A stretch of DNA of 34,911 bases from Schoenoplectus triqueter (Eukaryota; Streptophyta; Magnoliopsida; Poales; Cyperaceae): assembly GCA_964058805.1 (NCBI GenBank), contig CAXKVV010002100.1:1-34911 (forward strand). The letters are read 5' to 3'. Of this stretch, positions 1 to 10,540 are shown piece after piece (the stretch's first letter is position 1; each line of letters opens with the position of its first letter). The position numbers and the translations under genes were made by a program. Below the pieces are notes generated by a model that was not told the DNA's origin, searched no databases, and worked only from the letters and a program-made list of their open reading frames with translations.

Positions 1-1
1 A

Positions 2-310
2 AACCTTATCGACATTAGGAATTCGGCTGATACAACCATTTACAGTGTTGAGAAGAGTTTGGCTGAATACAGAGACAAGATCCCAGCTGAGGTTGCCTCA
101 GAGATTGAGGCTGCTGTGGCAGATTTGAGGAAGGAGATGGCTGGAGATAATGCTGATAGCATTAGAGCAAAGATCGATGCAGCCAACAAAGCAGTTTCCA
201 AGATTGGCCAACATATGTCAGGTGGTGGATCTAGTGGTGGGGCCCAAGGAGGTAGTGGCAGCACTGGAGATCAGGCACCAGAGGCAGAATATGAGGAGGT
301 TAAAAAGTGA
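2..310 (+). CDS. mtHSC70: Mitochondrial HSP70 (mtHSC70), 3'-terminal coding part (5' end outside window)
   Basis: The open frame enters from the left edge and reads NLIDIRNSADTTIYSVEKSL, then continues through KIPAEVASEIEAAV to the stop TGA at 308-310. It corresponds to the C-terminal helical lid of a DnaK-type chaperone. The Gly/Ser-rich tail followed by DQAPEAEYEEVKK is characteristic of plant mitochondrial HSP70, which drives presequence-linked import and folding in the matrix. Cytosolic HSP70s end in EEVD and ER ones in HDEL; neither is present. About 102 codons are visible and the N-terminal ATPase domain lies outside the window. No frameshift or stop interrupts the visible part, so the gene looks intact. 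Lineage is inferred from tail and lid similarity. Confidence 0.93.
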   Translation, partial: NLIDIRNSADTTIYSVEKSLAEYRDKIPAEVASEIEAAVADLRKEMAGDNADSIRAKIDAANKAVSKIGQHMSGGGSSGGAQGGSGSTGDQAPEAEYEEVKK

Positions 311-700
311 GTGCAATAGCTAGTTTGTGATAGTTGAGGCTGATGATTAACATGGTTAAATGAACTATTGTCGTTACCTGTTTTTGAATGATATACGGAT
401 GTATTTCTGTACTTGTGTAGCTTTGAGGTTATAATTTTTTGAGGATGTTGCATGGCTTCTTCTTTGATTTGGAGCTTTGCGTGGTGCCTTAGATCAACCT
501 GTTATCTGAATTTTGTGCATGCGGTGAATTTGCGCGCTCGAGTAATCAGATTGTCTACCAGATGGTTTTGATGCAGTTTGGTATTGGAAGCAAGGATACA
601 GTACACAATCTTTCTTTATGTTTTTGCTTTTTTCGAACGAAGTTATAACATTGCATGCGATGTGATATAAATAGTCTTTCATCGATGCCAGTAGAGGGGT
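311..700 (+). other. 3' flank of mtHSC70
   Basis: T/G-rich sequence after the HSP70 stop, consistent with a 3' UTR and downstream flank. No convincing open frame; short antisense frames here have no recognisable product. No clear AATAAA signal was seen, which is common in plants. Confidence 0.5.
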
Positions 701-1126
701 CCGAGGCTCCAGTTTTTTTTATAATTATTTAAATAATTTTAATTTTAATAATAAAAGTGATAAAATAAAATTTTAAGAATACGAATGGCATAGTGACGCA
801 TTACAAAGACGTTATTAACGGTGATGTTTTTTTTTTATTTTTAGTTTTCAGTTTTTTTTTTTTAAAAAAAAACTAAAAGACACCAATGAGAGTGACGTTT
901 TATCCATAGCGTTAGAACTAAGTAGTAACTCTAATTTTTTTATAACAAAAAAATGAAAGACGTTCTCAATAATGTCTTTGTACAAACGCGTTAGTGGGAC
1001 TGTCGTATTTACACAGTGTCACTGACAATGACGCTGCTATTTGTATTCTTAAAATTTTAATTTTATCACTTTTATTATTAAAATTAGGATTATTTGAATA
1101 ATTAGTATAAAAAACTGCGGAGGCTC
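701..1126. mobile_element. Foldback/MITE-like element, family B, copy 1
   Basis: The two ends are inverted copies. The left end reads GAGGCTCCAG followed by a T-run, ATAATTATTTAAATAATTTT and ATAAAAGTGATAAAAT. The right end, reverse-complemented, reads GAGCCTCCGCAG, a T-run, ATACTAATTATTCAAATAAT and ATAAAAGTGATAAAAT. The interior has repeated GACG/CGTC motifs. A second copy lies at 33623-34598. There is no transposase, so it is non-autonomous; the superfamily is not determined and the outer ends are approximate. Confidence 0.7.
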
Positions 1127-2350
1127 TGAGCATGAGTGTGTGCTTCCCCATAAATTAAAGTGAATTTGTCATGCATTTCCTAAATTGCTTTGTTGATTGT
1201 TACAGAGCCAGCACCAAAATAAATGCGAGAACCAAGAGGCATACAAATGGCACGGTGTCACCATTTTGCTGTAATCCTTCCTAATTGCTAACAATTCAAT
1301 GAAAACAACGATATTTGTCGCACAGCGATTGTTGTCTGCTTGCTTGTTATTTTGAGCACGTGTCTGATTCTACCTCCAGAAATGTGATAATTTGACGATT
1401 TATTTTTTAGTCAACATAAGAAATGTGCACGTCCTCACGGCGTTTGGTCGGTGTGTCTGTGTCATCAGTGACGAAACGCGGCGTCTAAGTATCCTTTGTG
1501 GCGAATGCATTGTACAAAAATCCTAGGTTGGATTTAAAAATTTAGGAAGTTCAATTTTTGATTTGAGATTTGGTTTTGAAAAACTAGAAATCAAATAAAA
1601 CCAAAAAGATATTGATAAGAGATAATGTCATGAATGGGCTTGCTATTATATTATGGGCATCTAACTTTTGGTGTTTTTTTAACAAACTATCAAATAATAT
1701 ATAAATTATATGATATTTAAAATACTATCGATTCATAAGTTCAAAATATATTATAATATTTTTCAAAATTTATGATTATTTTTCATTTTTGTTTAAAATT
1801 TTATTGCGGAAATTGTCGAAATAGCCATTATCAGTAGACCCTTCTCGTACAATATTCTCAATGATTCAAATGGAAGTGCTGTATTTTCAATTGTAATCCT
1901 AACACCATCCACAATTAAATAATTTCATTCTAGCTTCACAGCCCTCCTACTAGCGACTACATCTTCAATTGCATGCATCTAAATAACCCTAATTATTGTT
2001 GTTTTTAGATGAAAAGGCAATAACGTTGTTTGAACTTCAGGTTTTATCAAAATCTCCTTTTGTTCTTTCTTTTAGGATACGTCATAATCTCCTGTACGAA
2101 TTACCTAGCAGGCTAGCACAAGGGAAAGCTCAAAGAAACGAAACACCTCGCATGTCTCCTGGTCTCACTTCTCACTTTCTCAGCAATTATGATTTGGATA
2201 ATCATTAATATTTTTCTTTCTATTTTTCAACGGATACCTGGGTTGCTTCTTTGGCATCTCCTAAATTTGCCACGAACAACACGCTCGTGGATAATAATCT
2301 CCGGAATTATATTTACCTGTTATATATATATATCTCCACCTCTATCTATA
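1127..2350. other. Intergenic, no gene seen
   Basis: AT-rich DNA with short frames only and no homology recognised in six frames. No RNA gene seen. Confidence 0.6.
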
Positions 2351-2780
2351 TCTCTCATCCTTATTAATATCTAAGTATCATAATCCTACAATGATTCATA
2401 TTTTTTTAATAAAATTATTGAAACTAATATCAACCATTAAATTAAACTATTCTTCAAATGATGTTACTATTTGTATGCTCGTTTGTGTTGAAGTTATAAT
2501 TTCCTCTAAATTTTAATTGTTACACGGAATGTTACATAATAAAGACGTACAATTGCTCTAATTTATTTTTTCCTTAAATTTCCCTCAATTTTGAGTATAA
2601 TTTTTTTTTCAAATTCTGAATGTTAATTTTTCTTTCACATTAATTTTGTATATATGATTGAAATTTACATTAATTGCTAAATTATTTTCATTTCTTATTT
2701 TTTTATTTTCTCATGAAAAATCTAATATTTTTATATTTTTAAAAATTATCATTCATAGTAATGTATGGACAAAATACTAG
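2351..2780 (+). mobile_element. Short non-autonomous Helitron-like element, family D, copy 1
   Basis: Starts TCTCTCATCCTTATTAATAT and ends AAAATACTAG, lying between a flanking A (2350) and T (2781), which is the A^T insertion signature of Helitrons (5' TC, 3' CTAG). It aligns along its length with 8507-8945: both share the CAATGATTCA/CGATTCA start block, the ACATAAT..GTACAATTGCTCTA block and the GACAA.ATACTAG end. No Rep/helicase is encoded. The 3' subterminal hairpin is not obvious, so the class call is tentative, but the dispersed repeat itself is clear. Confidence 0.55.
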
Positions 2781-4000
2781 TATATTAATAATAGAATGAG
2801 AATAGAGTTTCTGTTGTTGATAATTGTGCCATATTTTTCATTGGAAATATATCAAAAATATGTGGTTGCATTTTTCGCTTTCATTTTGTTTTTTCAATCT
2901 TGTGGCAGTGCCATTTTTTGTCTACAGAAAAGTCTCTTTGTATTTCTTTTTTTTTTCCTTGTTGATAAAGTGACTGAATTAAATATTTTTGAGGCTAAAT
3001 TTTGTAGTACTAGAATTAAGAGTAATGCAAGATGTACCTACCTGTTCTGGTTTTGGAGTTAGTTATCTGCATCCTGACAAATGGAGATAGGTTTGAATAC
3101 ACTTGTCAGGTACAGGTCAGCTCTTTTCTGGGATTATCTTGGACTGTCCTTGGCAGTTGGCTCCATCATCTGATCAGTTCTTATCTCCTTTGTAGTTGTG
3201 CTGCTGATGACTCACCTCCGAGCAGCCTCATACCATATATACCTTATCATACTGGTACTGGACTGAGTTTTTGTTCGGTACATATATTCAATTGGTACCG
3301 TACGTACTGATACCAAAATCTATATGTGGACTAATTTAGAGATGCCACTAATTATAATACGAGTATACGTACCATGTGAAGACCTTAATTACACGGTTAA
3401 GTTGCATGAGTTAGATGTTTCATTAGTGGACGGTTTATATTCTCAGAGACATAGTACGATCATAACAGTGCATTTCTAAAAACTACTTAAAACTATTGGT
3501 TGTGAGTTGGGATTAAATATTTGTAGACCTCTCGGAAAAAAAAAACATGAGAATAGCTTGATTGAGTTGTTTTAATTTCTTGGATGAACATTTTGTAAGC
3601 TCAGACAATATCACAGAGAAAAAATAACACCATATAAACGTCCCAATATATATCCTCATATCCATCTAAAAAATAGTACATTTTTCTCGTTGGTTCCGTT
3701 TCTAACAGTTAGCAAGTGCAAATTGAATTTGAATTTTGATTTTTGAAACTCCGATGAATGTATGATAAAGTAACAGAAATTTAAATTATTAATTTTATAG
3801 AATTAATGTAAATTGAAATACAAATATTTCAGTTATAAATGATCGTTTTCAGTTATTTCACCATCCGCAAGCACACTTCTCCAGTTTTAGGGTAATGGTT
3901 CTGTCTGCAGCTTTTGCTAAATCAATTATTGCAGTTGCTAACTCTGATAGGGACCTCTCCATTTCCTATAATATCGGAGAAAATAAAAGCTAAAAACCTC
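2781..4000. other. Intergenic/upstream region of MGL
   Basis: No gene recognised. T-rich short frames occur at 2796-3062 and 3032-3310 without similarity to any family I know. The last few hundred bases presumably contain the MGL promoter. The stretch around 3975-4010 resembles 10550-10590, just upstream of the MGL pseudogene. Confidence 0.5.
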
Positions 4001-4010
4001 TTTTCCATTC

Positions 4011-4017
4011 TATAAAT
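4011..4017 (+). promoter_or_regulatory. Probable TATA box of MGL
   Basis: TATAAAT lies 144 bases before the ATG at 4161. Transcription starting about 30 bases downstream would give a 5' UTR of roughly 115 bases, starting in a C-rich stretch typical of plant leaders. Confidence 0.5.
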
Positions 4018-4160
4018 ATCACCTCCACGCCACCCGCATCTCGTCATCCCCGCCGCTATTTGCCACCCCGGCCCCAAGTCCCCAACCAATACATCCCAAA
4101 TCCCTATTGAAATTTTTTGAAATCAATCCAATTTAATTTATCTCGATCTTTTCCACTCAA

Positions 4161-5257
4161 ATGGCGGAGGTGATCAATTTTTCCAACTTTTCCCTATCCA
4201 GCGCCAAGAAACAAACCCCAAAGGTCGCTGATGACGGAGAAGACAACCAATCCCCAATGCCGCTATCCCTGACCGCCAAGCGTTTCCGTGAAGTGGACCC
4301 CGCGGCGGCGCTAGCGAGCGCTCGCCATGAATTCGGTGAGCATGGTGGTGTCAACATGTCGATTGAGGCCTCGGCAACCTTCACTGTCATGGAGGCAGAG
4401 ACCATGCGCCGCCTCTTTGCGGGTGAGTTGGGGCCAGATGGGGATTACTTCGTATACAGCAGGCACTTTAATCCCACCGTACTTAATTTGGGCCGTCAGA
4501 TGGCAGCTCTAGAGGGCACTGAAGCCGCTTACTGTACCGCATCAGGTATGTCAGCCATCACGGCTGTTCTGCTCCAGCTCGTCGGTGCAGGAGGCCATGT
4601 CGTGGCCTCGCAGTGCCTGTATGGTGGGACTCATGCATTGTTGTCCAGGTTTGTTTCTCAATTTCGCAAAAAGTATTATCTTGTTTCAATATTATATCAC
4701 CTCTGAGGCTCTGACAACCAGCCAGGATAGATAGGTAGCAAATAATGGCAAAATTTGTCTAAACGTGAAAATTAATTAATTATTGTGCATATTTTAGGTT
4801 CCTTGTTCGTGCTTGTGGTATCAAGACAACTTTTGTGAATATCAACAACATAGACGAGGTGAGGTTGGCGGTACGAGCCGGAGAGACGAAGGTTTTGTAT
4901 GTGGAGACAATGTCGAACCCGACATTGGAAGTGGCGGACATACCGGCACTGGCGGCTGTGGCAAGGGAGAAGGGGGTGAAATTGGTAGTTGACAACACAT
5001 TCACACCCATGGTGGTATCTCCGGCCAGGCTCGGGGCTGACGTGGTTGTGCATAGTGTATCTAAATTCATCAGCGGCGGTGCTGATGTTATTGCCGGTAT
5101 GTTTGATTAAACTCACTGTTCAATTGTTTTGAGCCTTTTAATTAATTAATTCGATTAATTGTTTTGAGCCTTTTTGTTAAGAATAAGATCACGGTTCTAA
5201 CGTGTCTTGGAGCAGATTGGCCATATATATTTAGGTGATGGCAGCAACTGTCATAGC

Positions 5258-5314
<57 letters not shown>

Positions 5315-5711
5315 TGAGGCTATGGTGCTTCGCGAAGCACAAAACCTCCCGTGCTTCGCGTCCGTATCTCAAATTTGAAAGTTCATACGCTCGATCCAAA
5401 CCGTTGAACATGATCTTCATATTGAAATATCTTTGGAGATCAAATTTTATATTTTTTTGAATTTTTTTACTATTTTTTAAATGAGTATAAAATTTGCTGA
5501 TCTAACGATTTCTGCACCATCCAAAACTAGCGATTTTGTACCCATCTAAAAAATAGCAAAAAAATTCAAAAAAATATAAATTTTGATCTCCAAAGATAGT
5601 TCAATATGAAGATCATGTTTAACGGTTTGGATCGGGCATATGAACTTTCAAATTTGAGATACGGACGCGAAACACGGGAGGTTTTGTGCTTCGCAAAGCA
5701 CCATAGCCTCA

Positions 5712-5756
<45 letters not shown>

Positions 5757-7153
5757 GACAAGGGTGGCAGTGGCACCATCCGATAGACCGATATGGCCAC
5801 AAAATATTAGGTTCCATCAACATCGAAATTAGTACAATTTTAAATTAGTACTTATCATATCACTCTAAAGTCTAAACTAAAGTAAAGTATGGCTTCCACG
5901 GGCAGAATCTCATAATCATCTCCTAGAACCAAATCAATCCAGTGAATCACACATGACATTATTGCTTCATCTTCGCCCACTATTCCAACGCTGTGCACCA
6001 TCTATCTTGTCGTATATACCATTTCTTTAATTAGGCCCATGACCTCCTGTTTGGTTAGTAGGCCCCTTTGGGCCTGATCTGACTGGCTTGCTTATGTGAA
6101 ATTGGCGCCTTTTTAAATTCACTTACGAGTTACGACATAAAAAGCTATGCAGTAAGTGGCAACTCTGGTAGGTTAAACTTCAAGTTGTATTGTCCAAGGC
6201 CAAGGGAATAGCATTTTATTTTTAATTTTTATCTTCTATAGGGAACAAATTGCAGAGCAAGTAGTTTTGATGATGTAATTGTTGGGGACCATGGGAAAAA
6301 AAAACAAGAATTCTGGGAGCAACCTTTCTATTCCTTTCATTAATTAAAAGATTCCTAATCACTCCAAAAATGATAATTTTACTAGATGCATCAAACCGCA
6401 GTCCATAAAAGAAAATGTCCTTTTCCGCTTGACTTGTCCTTATGCATTTTGTAAACATATAATTTTTTTGACCAAAAAAAAATAAACATATAATTATTCA
6501 ATTAGTTCATCTCAGAAGTAAATCTCTTCTAATAACATAACACTGCCTTCACTTTACTAACAACAGGAGCAATATGCGGAACTGCAAGCCTAGTGAACTC
6601 AATGATGGATCTCCAAGAGGGTGCTTTAATGTTGACGGGCCCCACAATGAATGCAAAGGTGGCATTTGAGATCTCTGAACGGCTCCCCCACCTTTCCCTG
6701 CGCATGAAGGAGCATTCAACCCGTGCCATGGCCTATGCTACCCGCATGAAGCGCCTTGGTCTCAAGGTCATCTACCCAGGCCTACCAGACCACCCCCATC
6801 ACTCCCTTCTCTCCTCCATTGGTAATAATGAGTATGGTTATGGCGGTATGCTCTGCCTTGATATGGGTTCTGAGGAGCGTGCAAACAGACTCATGCAGCA
6901 TCTACAAAACGTGACCCAGTTCGGGCTCATGGCGGTTAGTTTGGGCTATTATGAGACACTCATGTCTTGCTCTGGAAGTAGCACGAGCAGTGAGATGCCA
7001 CCAGAGGAGCGTGCCAAGGCCGGTATTTCACCGGGGCTTATAAGAATGTCCGTTGGATACAGTGGTACACTTGAGCAGAGGTGGGCCCAGTTTGAGCGGG
7101 CCCTTGCGCTCATGCAGCATCAGCCCAAAAACCTCAACACAGAGGGTTATTAG
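4161..7153 (+). CDS. MGL: Methionine gamma-lyase (three exons: 4161-4648, 4798-5096, 6567-7153)
   Basis: Encodes a 457-residue PLP enzyme of the Cys/Met metabolism family. Plant MGL is a cytosolic enzyme that cleaves methionine to methanethiol, ammonia and 2-oxobutyrate, the last feeding isoleucine synthesis. HEFGEHGGVNMSIEAS and SRHFNPTVLNL match plant MGL. Predicted active-site residues are Y99 and R101 (YSR, phosphate contact from the neighbouring subunit), Y154 in LYGGT, D228 in VVDNTF (pyridine nitrogen), K252 in HSVSKFISGG (Schiff base) and R422 in LIRMSVG (substrate carboxylate). The bacterial MGL active-site Cys position is Gly156, as in Arabidopsis MGL. Introns 4649-4797 and 5097-6566 are GT..AG and join in frame (AG+G = Arg163; G+GA = Gly263). 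No transit peptide is apparent. The frame is intact, so the gene is probably functional. Intron 2 carries a foldback element. Confidence 0.95.
5262..5310. repeat. (AT)n microsatellite, left flank of foldback element
   Basis: About 24 AT units immediately before the inverted repeat at 5311, in MGL intron 2. Confidence 0.95.
5311..5715. mobile_element. Microsatellite-flanked foldback MITE, family F, copy 1 (MGL intron 2)
   Basis: Long, nearly perfect inverted repeat. The left arm starts AGAGTGAGGCTATGGTGCTT; the right arm reverse-complemented starts with the same 20 bases. Both then pass through AAGCACAAAACCTCCCGTG, CGTCCGTATCTCAAATTTGA, CCGATCCAAACCGTT or its variant, and GATCTTCATATTGAA. Each arm is about 150 bases, with roughly 100 bases between. 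It is flanked on both sides by (AT)n instead of a unique duplicated target. No coding capacity. The arms differ at only a few sites, implying a recent insertion. This resembles microsatellite-targeting elements such as rice Micron in behaviour, though I cannot establish relatedness. Confidence 0.88.
5715..5753. repeat. (TA)n microsatellite, right flank of foldback element
   Basis: About 19 TA units after the right arm of the intronic foldback element. Confidence 0.95.
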
Positions 7154-7450
7154 GAGCAATTATGTATAGTTGTTGCCGCTGCTGTGTTTTCCTTAATTTG
7201 CTGTTAATTTCCATGTCAGTTTGTCTACTATGTTTGGAAATTGTTGTGATTATCTAGGGAGATGCTTGATTAAGGTGCATTAAGCATGCACCAAATAATA
7301 TTTAAATTAAATCCTAAAGGATGTATATCCATCAATCTGAGACCAATGCTATTAACTTACTGGTAGTCTGTTACATTTATGTTACATAAAATTACTGGTA
7401 TAACCATTATATACAGGATGCAATAAAGCTACTTTCTTGCTTGCTATTTC
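7154..7450 (+). other. 3' UTR/flank of MGL
   Basis: T/G-rich sequence after the MGL stop TAG at 7151-7153, without an open frame. It probably contains the polyadenylation region. Confidence 0.5.
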
Positions 7451-7458
7451 AGTTATTT

Positions 7459-7702
7459 CAGTTATTTCTTCAGTATGTTTAATCATCCGGGTCATGGAAA
7501 CAGTCCCCTTACAAATGCACTAGTGTATGGAAAACTACCTAAAAGATGCTATAATTTGATCTTCAATTAAGATAAAAATCACTATTATGTCTTATACTTG
7601 TTGGTCAAATATATAATTGGCACGTGGTATTTTGTCCGGTCTGTTCAGCACATCTCATTCTCAGCTGATTCAGAAAGACTCCAAATTTGGGAGAATCTGA
7701 TG
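7459..7702 (-). pseudogene. Decayed remnant of a pyridoxal reductase (PLR1-type aldo/keto reductase), two exon pieces
   Basis: Two minus-strand pieces match the last two exons of the better preserved pseudogene at 11116-12301. Piece 7669-7702 reads HQILPNLESF and then a stop, matching RQILPGLES. Piece 7459-7539 reads CICKGTV..IKHTEE, matching CICKGTIPIPSIKTVKHVEEN, with frame damage upstream (the codons for INW are destroyed). Their order and spacing match the other copy. The rest of the gene is absent or unrecognisable; the MULE-like MITE at 7918 lies just upstream. It is convergent with MGL, as in the second copy. It is certainly not functional. Confidence 0.72.
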
Positions 7703-7917
7703 AAATAACATAACCGTTTTTAATATAAGGGATATTCCCTCAATCGACATTATAAAAACATAAAACAAAAAGAAATGATGACGGGAAAAGATATCTTGGA
7801 ATTGTAACACAGGGACACATACGCCAAAGCAGAGGTGGTATATTCTCCTGTGAGCATATTCCCAATCCAGGGCAATTACATGGACGACTAATGACTTGTA
7901 CACACCAGTTTATTTAA

Positions 7918-8469
7918 GGGAAAAATGGATATATAACCTTTAAAATATTATAATTTGATATTTCTCCATCAAAACTTTAAATTTGAGTATTTACCTATTA
8001 AAATTTTAAATAATTGATTATATCCCCCATAAAACTTAATTTCTAAATAGTCTCAATATAATTTTTTTTAGAAAAAAAATTAAGACCAAATTACCTTTTC
8101 TCTTACCTCATCTTCTCCTACGGAGGCTCGATAGACTGAGATTAAGCAGGAGATTTTTTTTGTGCTCAAATAATTTTCCATAATAACATTAGTGTATATA
8201 TTTGTCTAATGTTTGATTCTATAACATTTCATTTTATTTGACTAATATCAGAAATGGAAGGATGACGATGCGAGAGAGGAAACGAAAGGACTTGGCAAAA
8301 GGCTATTTTTGTATTTTTTAGATTTTCATTCTTAAATTATTTAGTAAAATAAATTATAGGAGATATGAACAATTATCTCAAGTTGTGATGGTGAAATATT
8401 TAAATTTAAAGTTTTGATGGGGAAATATTCAAATTATAATGTTTTCAAGGGTATATAACCGATTTTCCC
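7918..8469. mobile_element. MULE-like MITE with long terminal inverted repeats
   Basis: Left end GGGAAAAATGGATATATAAC pairs with the reverse complement of the right end, GGGAAAATCGGTTATATACC; the match continues with ATTATAATTTGA and CCATCAAAACTTTAAATTT for about 75 bases. The flanks TTTATTTAA (7909-7917) and TATATTTAA (8470-8478) match at 8 of 9 positions, consistent with a 9-bp Mutator-type target duplication. No transposase. The superfamily call rests on that imperfect duplication. Confidence 0.7.
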
Positions 8470-8506
8470 TATATTTAAAAAGGAGGGTTCAAATATATTA
8501 TTTTTA

Positions 8507-8945
8507 TCTCTACTTCTTATTAAGAACGTAAGCGTCTTGATCCTGTAACGATTCAGATTTTTTAATAATTTTTTAGATCTAATATCAGTAATCAGATTGA
8601 GTTATTCGTCAAATAATATTACTATCTCTATGACCATTTGTTTTGAAATTATAATTTTATCTCAATTTTGATTGTTGTACAAAATGCTACATAATTGATG
8701 AGTATAATTGCTCTACTTTATTTTTTTTAGATTACCATCAATTATGAATGTCATCTTTCCTTAAATTTTGAATGATAATTTTTCTCTCAATTCTGATTTA
8801 TTTTACATTAATTAACTATTCATGATTGAAATTTTAACTTAATTATTAAATTATCTTTATTTTATTTTCTTTCTCTTCTCATGAAGATATGAATTTTTAT
8901 ATTTTTAAAAGATATCACCATAATAATACACAGACAAGATACTAG
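8507..8945 (+). mobile_element. Short non-autonomous Helitron-like element, family D, copy 2
   Basis: Starts TCTCTACTTCTTATTAAG after an A and ends GACAAGATACTAG. It is homologous over its length to 2351-2780. The base after CTAG is C where T would be expected. No coding capacity. Confidence 0.55.
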
Positions 8946-9312
8946 CATCTTAATTATGTCTTTACTTTTCATTTTTTTTATAACTCAAAATTTAAAAGTA
9001 AAATATTATAATAAATTTTTATATTTGATTTATATTATATTTTTTCTTATACATATAAAATATATATTTTCATTTTTATTTTGTGTAAATCAACAAGTTA
9101 TGAAATAAATGTTTAAAAATTAATTATATTAGTGCATTTTGATAATATCTTGACGTCACATAAAATAATATCCAAACATCATAATTTTTAATTCATACAT
9201 AAATAAAATGACCTAGATCAAATCTAACAGTTTTTATTTTGATATTATAATTTTAAATTTTGAGTTAATTGTTATTTAAAAAGTGGAGACATTATTGAGA
9301 CATAAAAATGAG

Positions 9313-9438
9313 ATATTTAAACTTCCTCTTGTTTCAATATAAATTGTGGGGTTCAGACATATTATATAATTTCTCATATTTAAACCTCTTCTTGTTTCAA
9401 TATAAATTGTGGGGTTCAGACATATTATATAATTTCGC
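9313..9438. repeat. 63-bp tandem duplication
   Basis: The unit ATATTTAAAC..CTTGTTTCAATATAAATTGT through CATATTATATAATTTC occurs twice with a 63-base offset and few differences. Because 63 is a multiple of three, it creates a repetitive open frame that should not be read as a gene. Confidence 0.93.
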
Positions 9439-9639
9439 TCTATTTTATATTTATTTAAATTTTGGACATGTTTGGATAGTGACTTCGACCATGCCTTCCA
9501 GCAAGACATTACTGTTGTCTCTGGTATCGAAGTTACCAATTGAGCTTGCTTTTGGCTAAAATCAAAATTTGGTGCTTACTTTGGATATCGTTACTTGTTT
9601 TTTCTTGTTTGTAATCTATATAGAATGATGTCTTTGTAA

Positions 9640-9669
9640 TTCTATAATTATAATAATGATTATTATTTA

Positions 9670-9703
<34 letters not shown>

Positions 9704-10080
9704 TATTATTATTATTATTATATTAATATTATGATGATTATTTATTTATTATTATTAGTATATTATGATTATGATTATAATTTTTTTATTATATTATAAT
9801 ATTATTATGATTACGACTATAATTATTATTATCATGATTATAATTATTATTTGATTATGTTGTAATATATTATTATATTATGATTATATATTATTATATT
9901 ATTAAAATTATGATTATTTATATTTATATGATTATGATTATGATTATAATTTTATTTTTATTATTATATTATGATTATGTTTATATTTCTATTATATTAT
10001 TATGATTACAACTATGAATATTATTATTTATTATGATTATGATTATGGATTATAATTATGATCATTATTATTATTTAGAT
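9640..10080. repeat. Degenerate (ATT)n/(GATTAT)n array
   Basis: About 440 bases made almost wholly of ATT, ATTATG and TATAAT units, with a purer ATT core near 9673-9720 and GATTAT variants further right. A short (TA)n follows at about 10113-10129. Confidence 0.95.
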
Positions 10081-10540
10081 TATGTATTTACTACTAGATA
10101 TTTTATCACGACATATATATATATATATAAGGCTTCACCAGGCACCAGCTCAAAGCTTGGCTCAAAGTCTCAAACCCCTGCAGGAATTGAAGTCCAGATT
10201 GTGCCTTTAGCCGCTCGCTGCATAAAGCATCCAAGCAGTCGATGGCCCAATAATCATCCCTAACTGCTCGCATCGGACAAAGAAGGTTTGGCTGATAAGT
10301 GATATGAACACAGCAGGAGCAAACTGTTGGGATAATCTGACGTCTCGCATGTTTTAATTAATTAAATTGAAATATAAATAAATGAGAAAAAAAAACTATC
10401 AATCCATGAAATATTTAATTAAATAAAAAAGGTTTTGAAAAAGAAGGCTAAACAGATGAAAAATACTGCTTTCGTTACTTATGTGAAGCGGAGACAACAT
10501 CCATTTTATGATTCAATAATAAACTCAAGTTTCCATCCCT
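10081..10540. other. Intergenic between ATT array and MGL pseudogene
   Basis: Contains a less AT-rich stretch at 10135-10260 with a short open frame of no recognised family. Nothing else supported. Confidence 0.4.

Noticed and set aside
4157..4405. Minus-strand frame opposite MGL exon 1, and 4772-5116 (-) opposite exon 2
   Set aside because: Shadows of the MGL coding sequence with no family resemblance.
5142..5848. Open frames with long YIYIYI runs on both strands
   Set aside because: They are translations of the (AT)n runs and foldback arms; the same frame repeats because the arms are inverted copies.
9308..9559. Repetitive 83-residue frame
   Set aside because: Produced by the 63-bp tandem duplication, whose length keeps the frame open.
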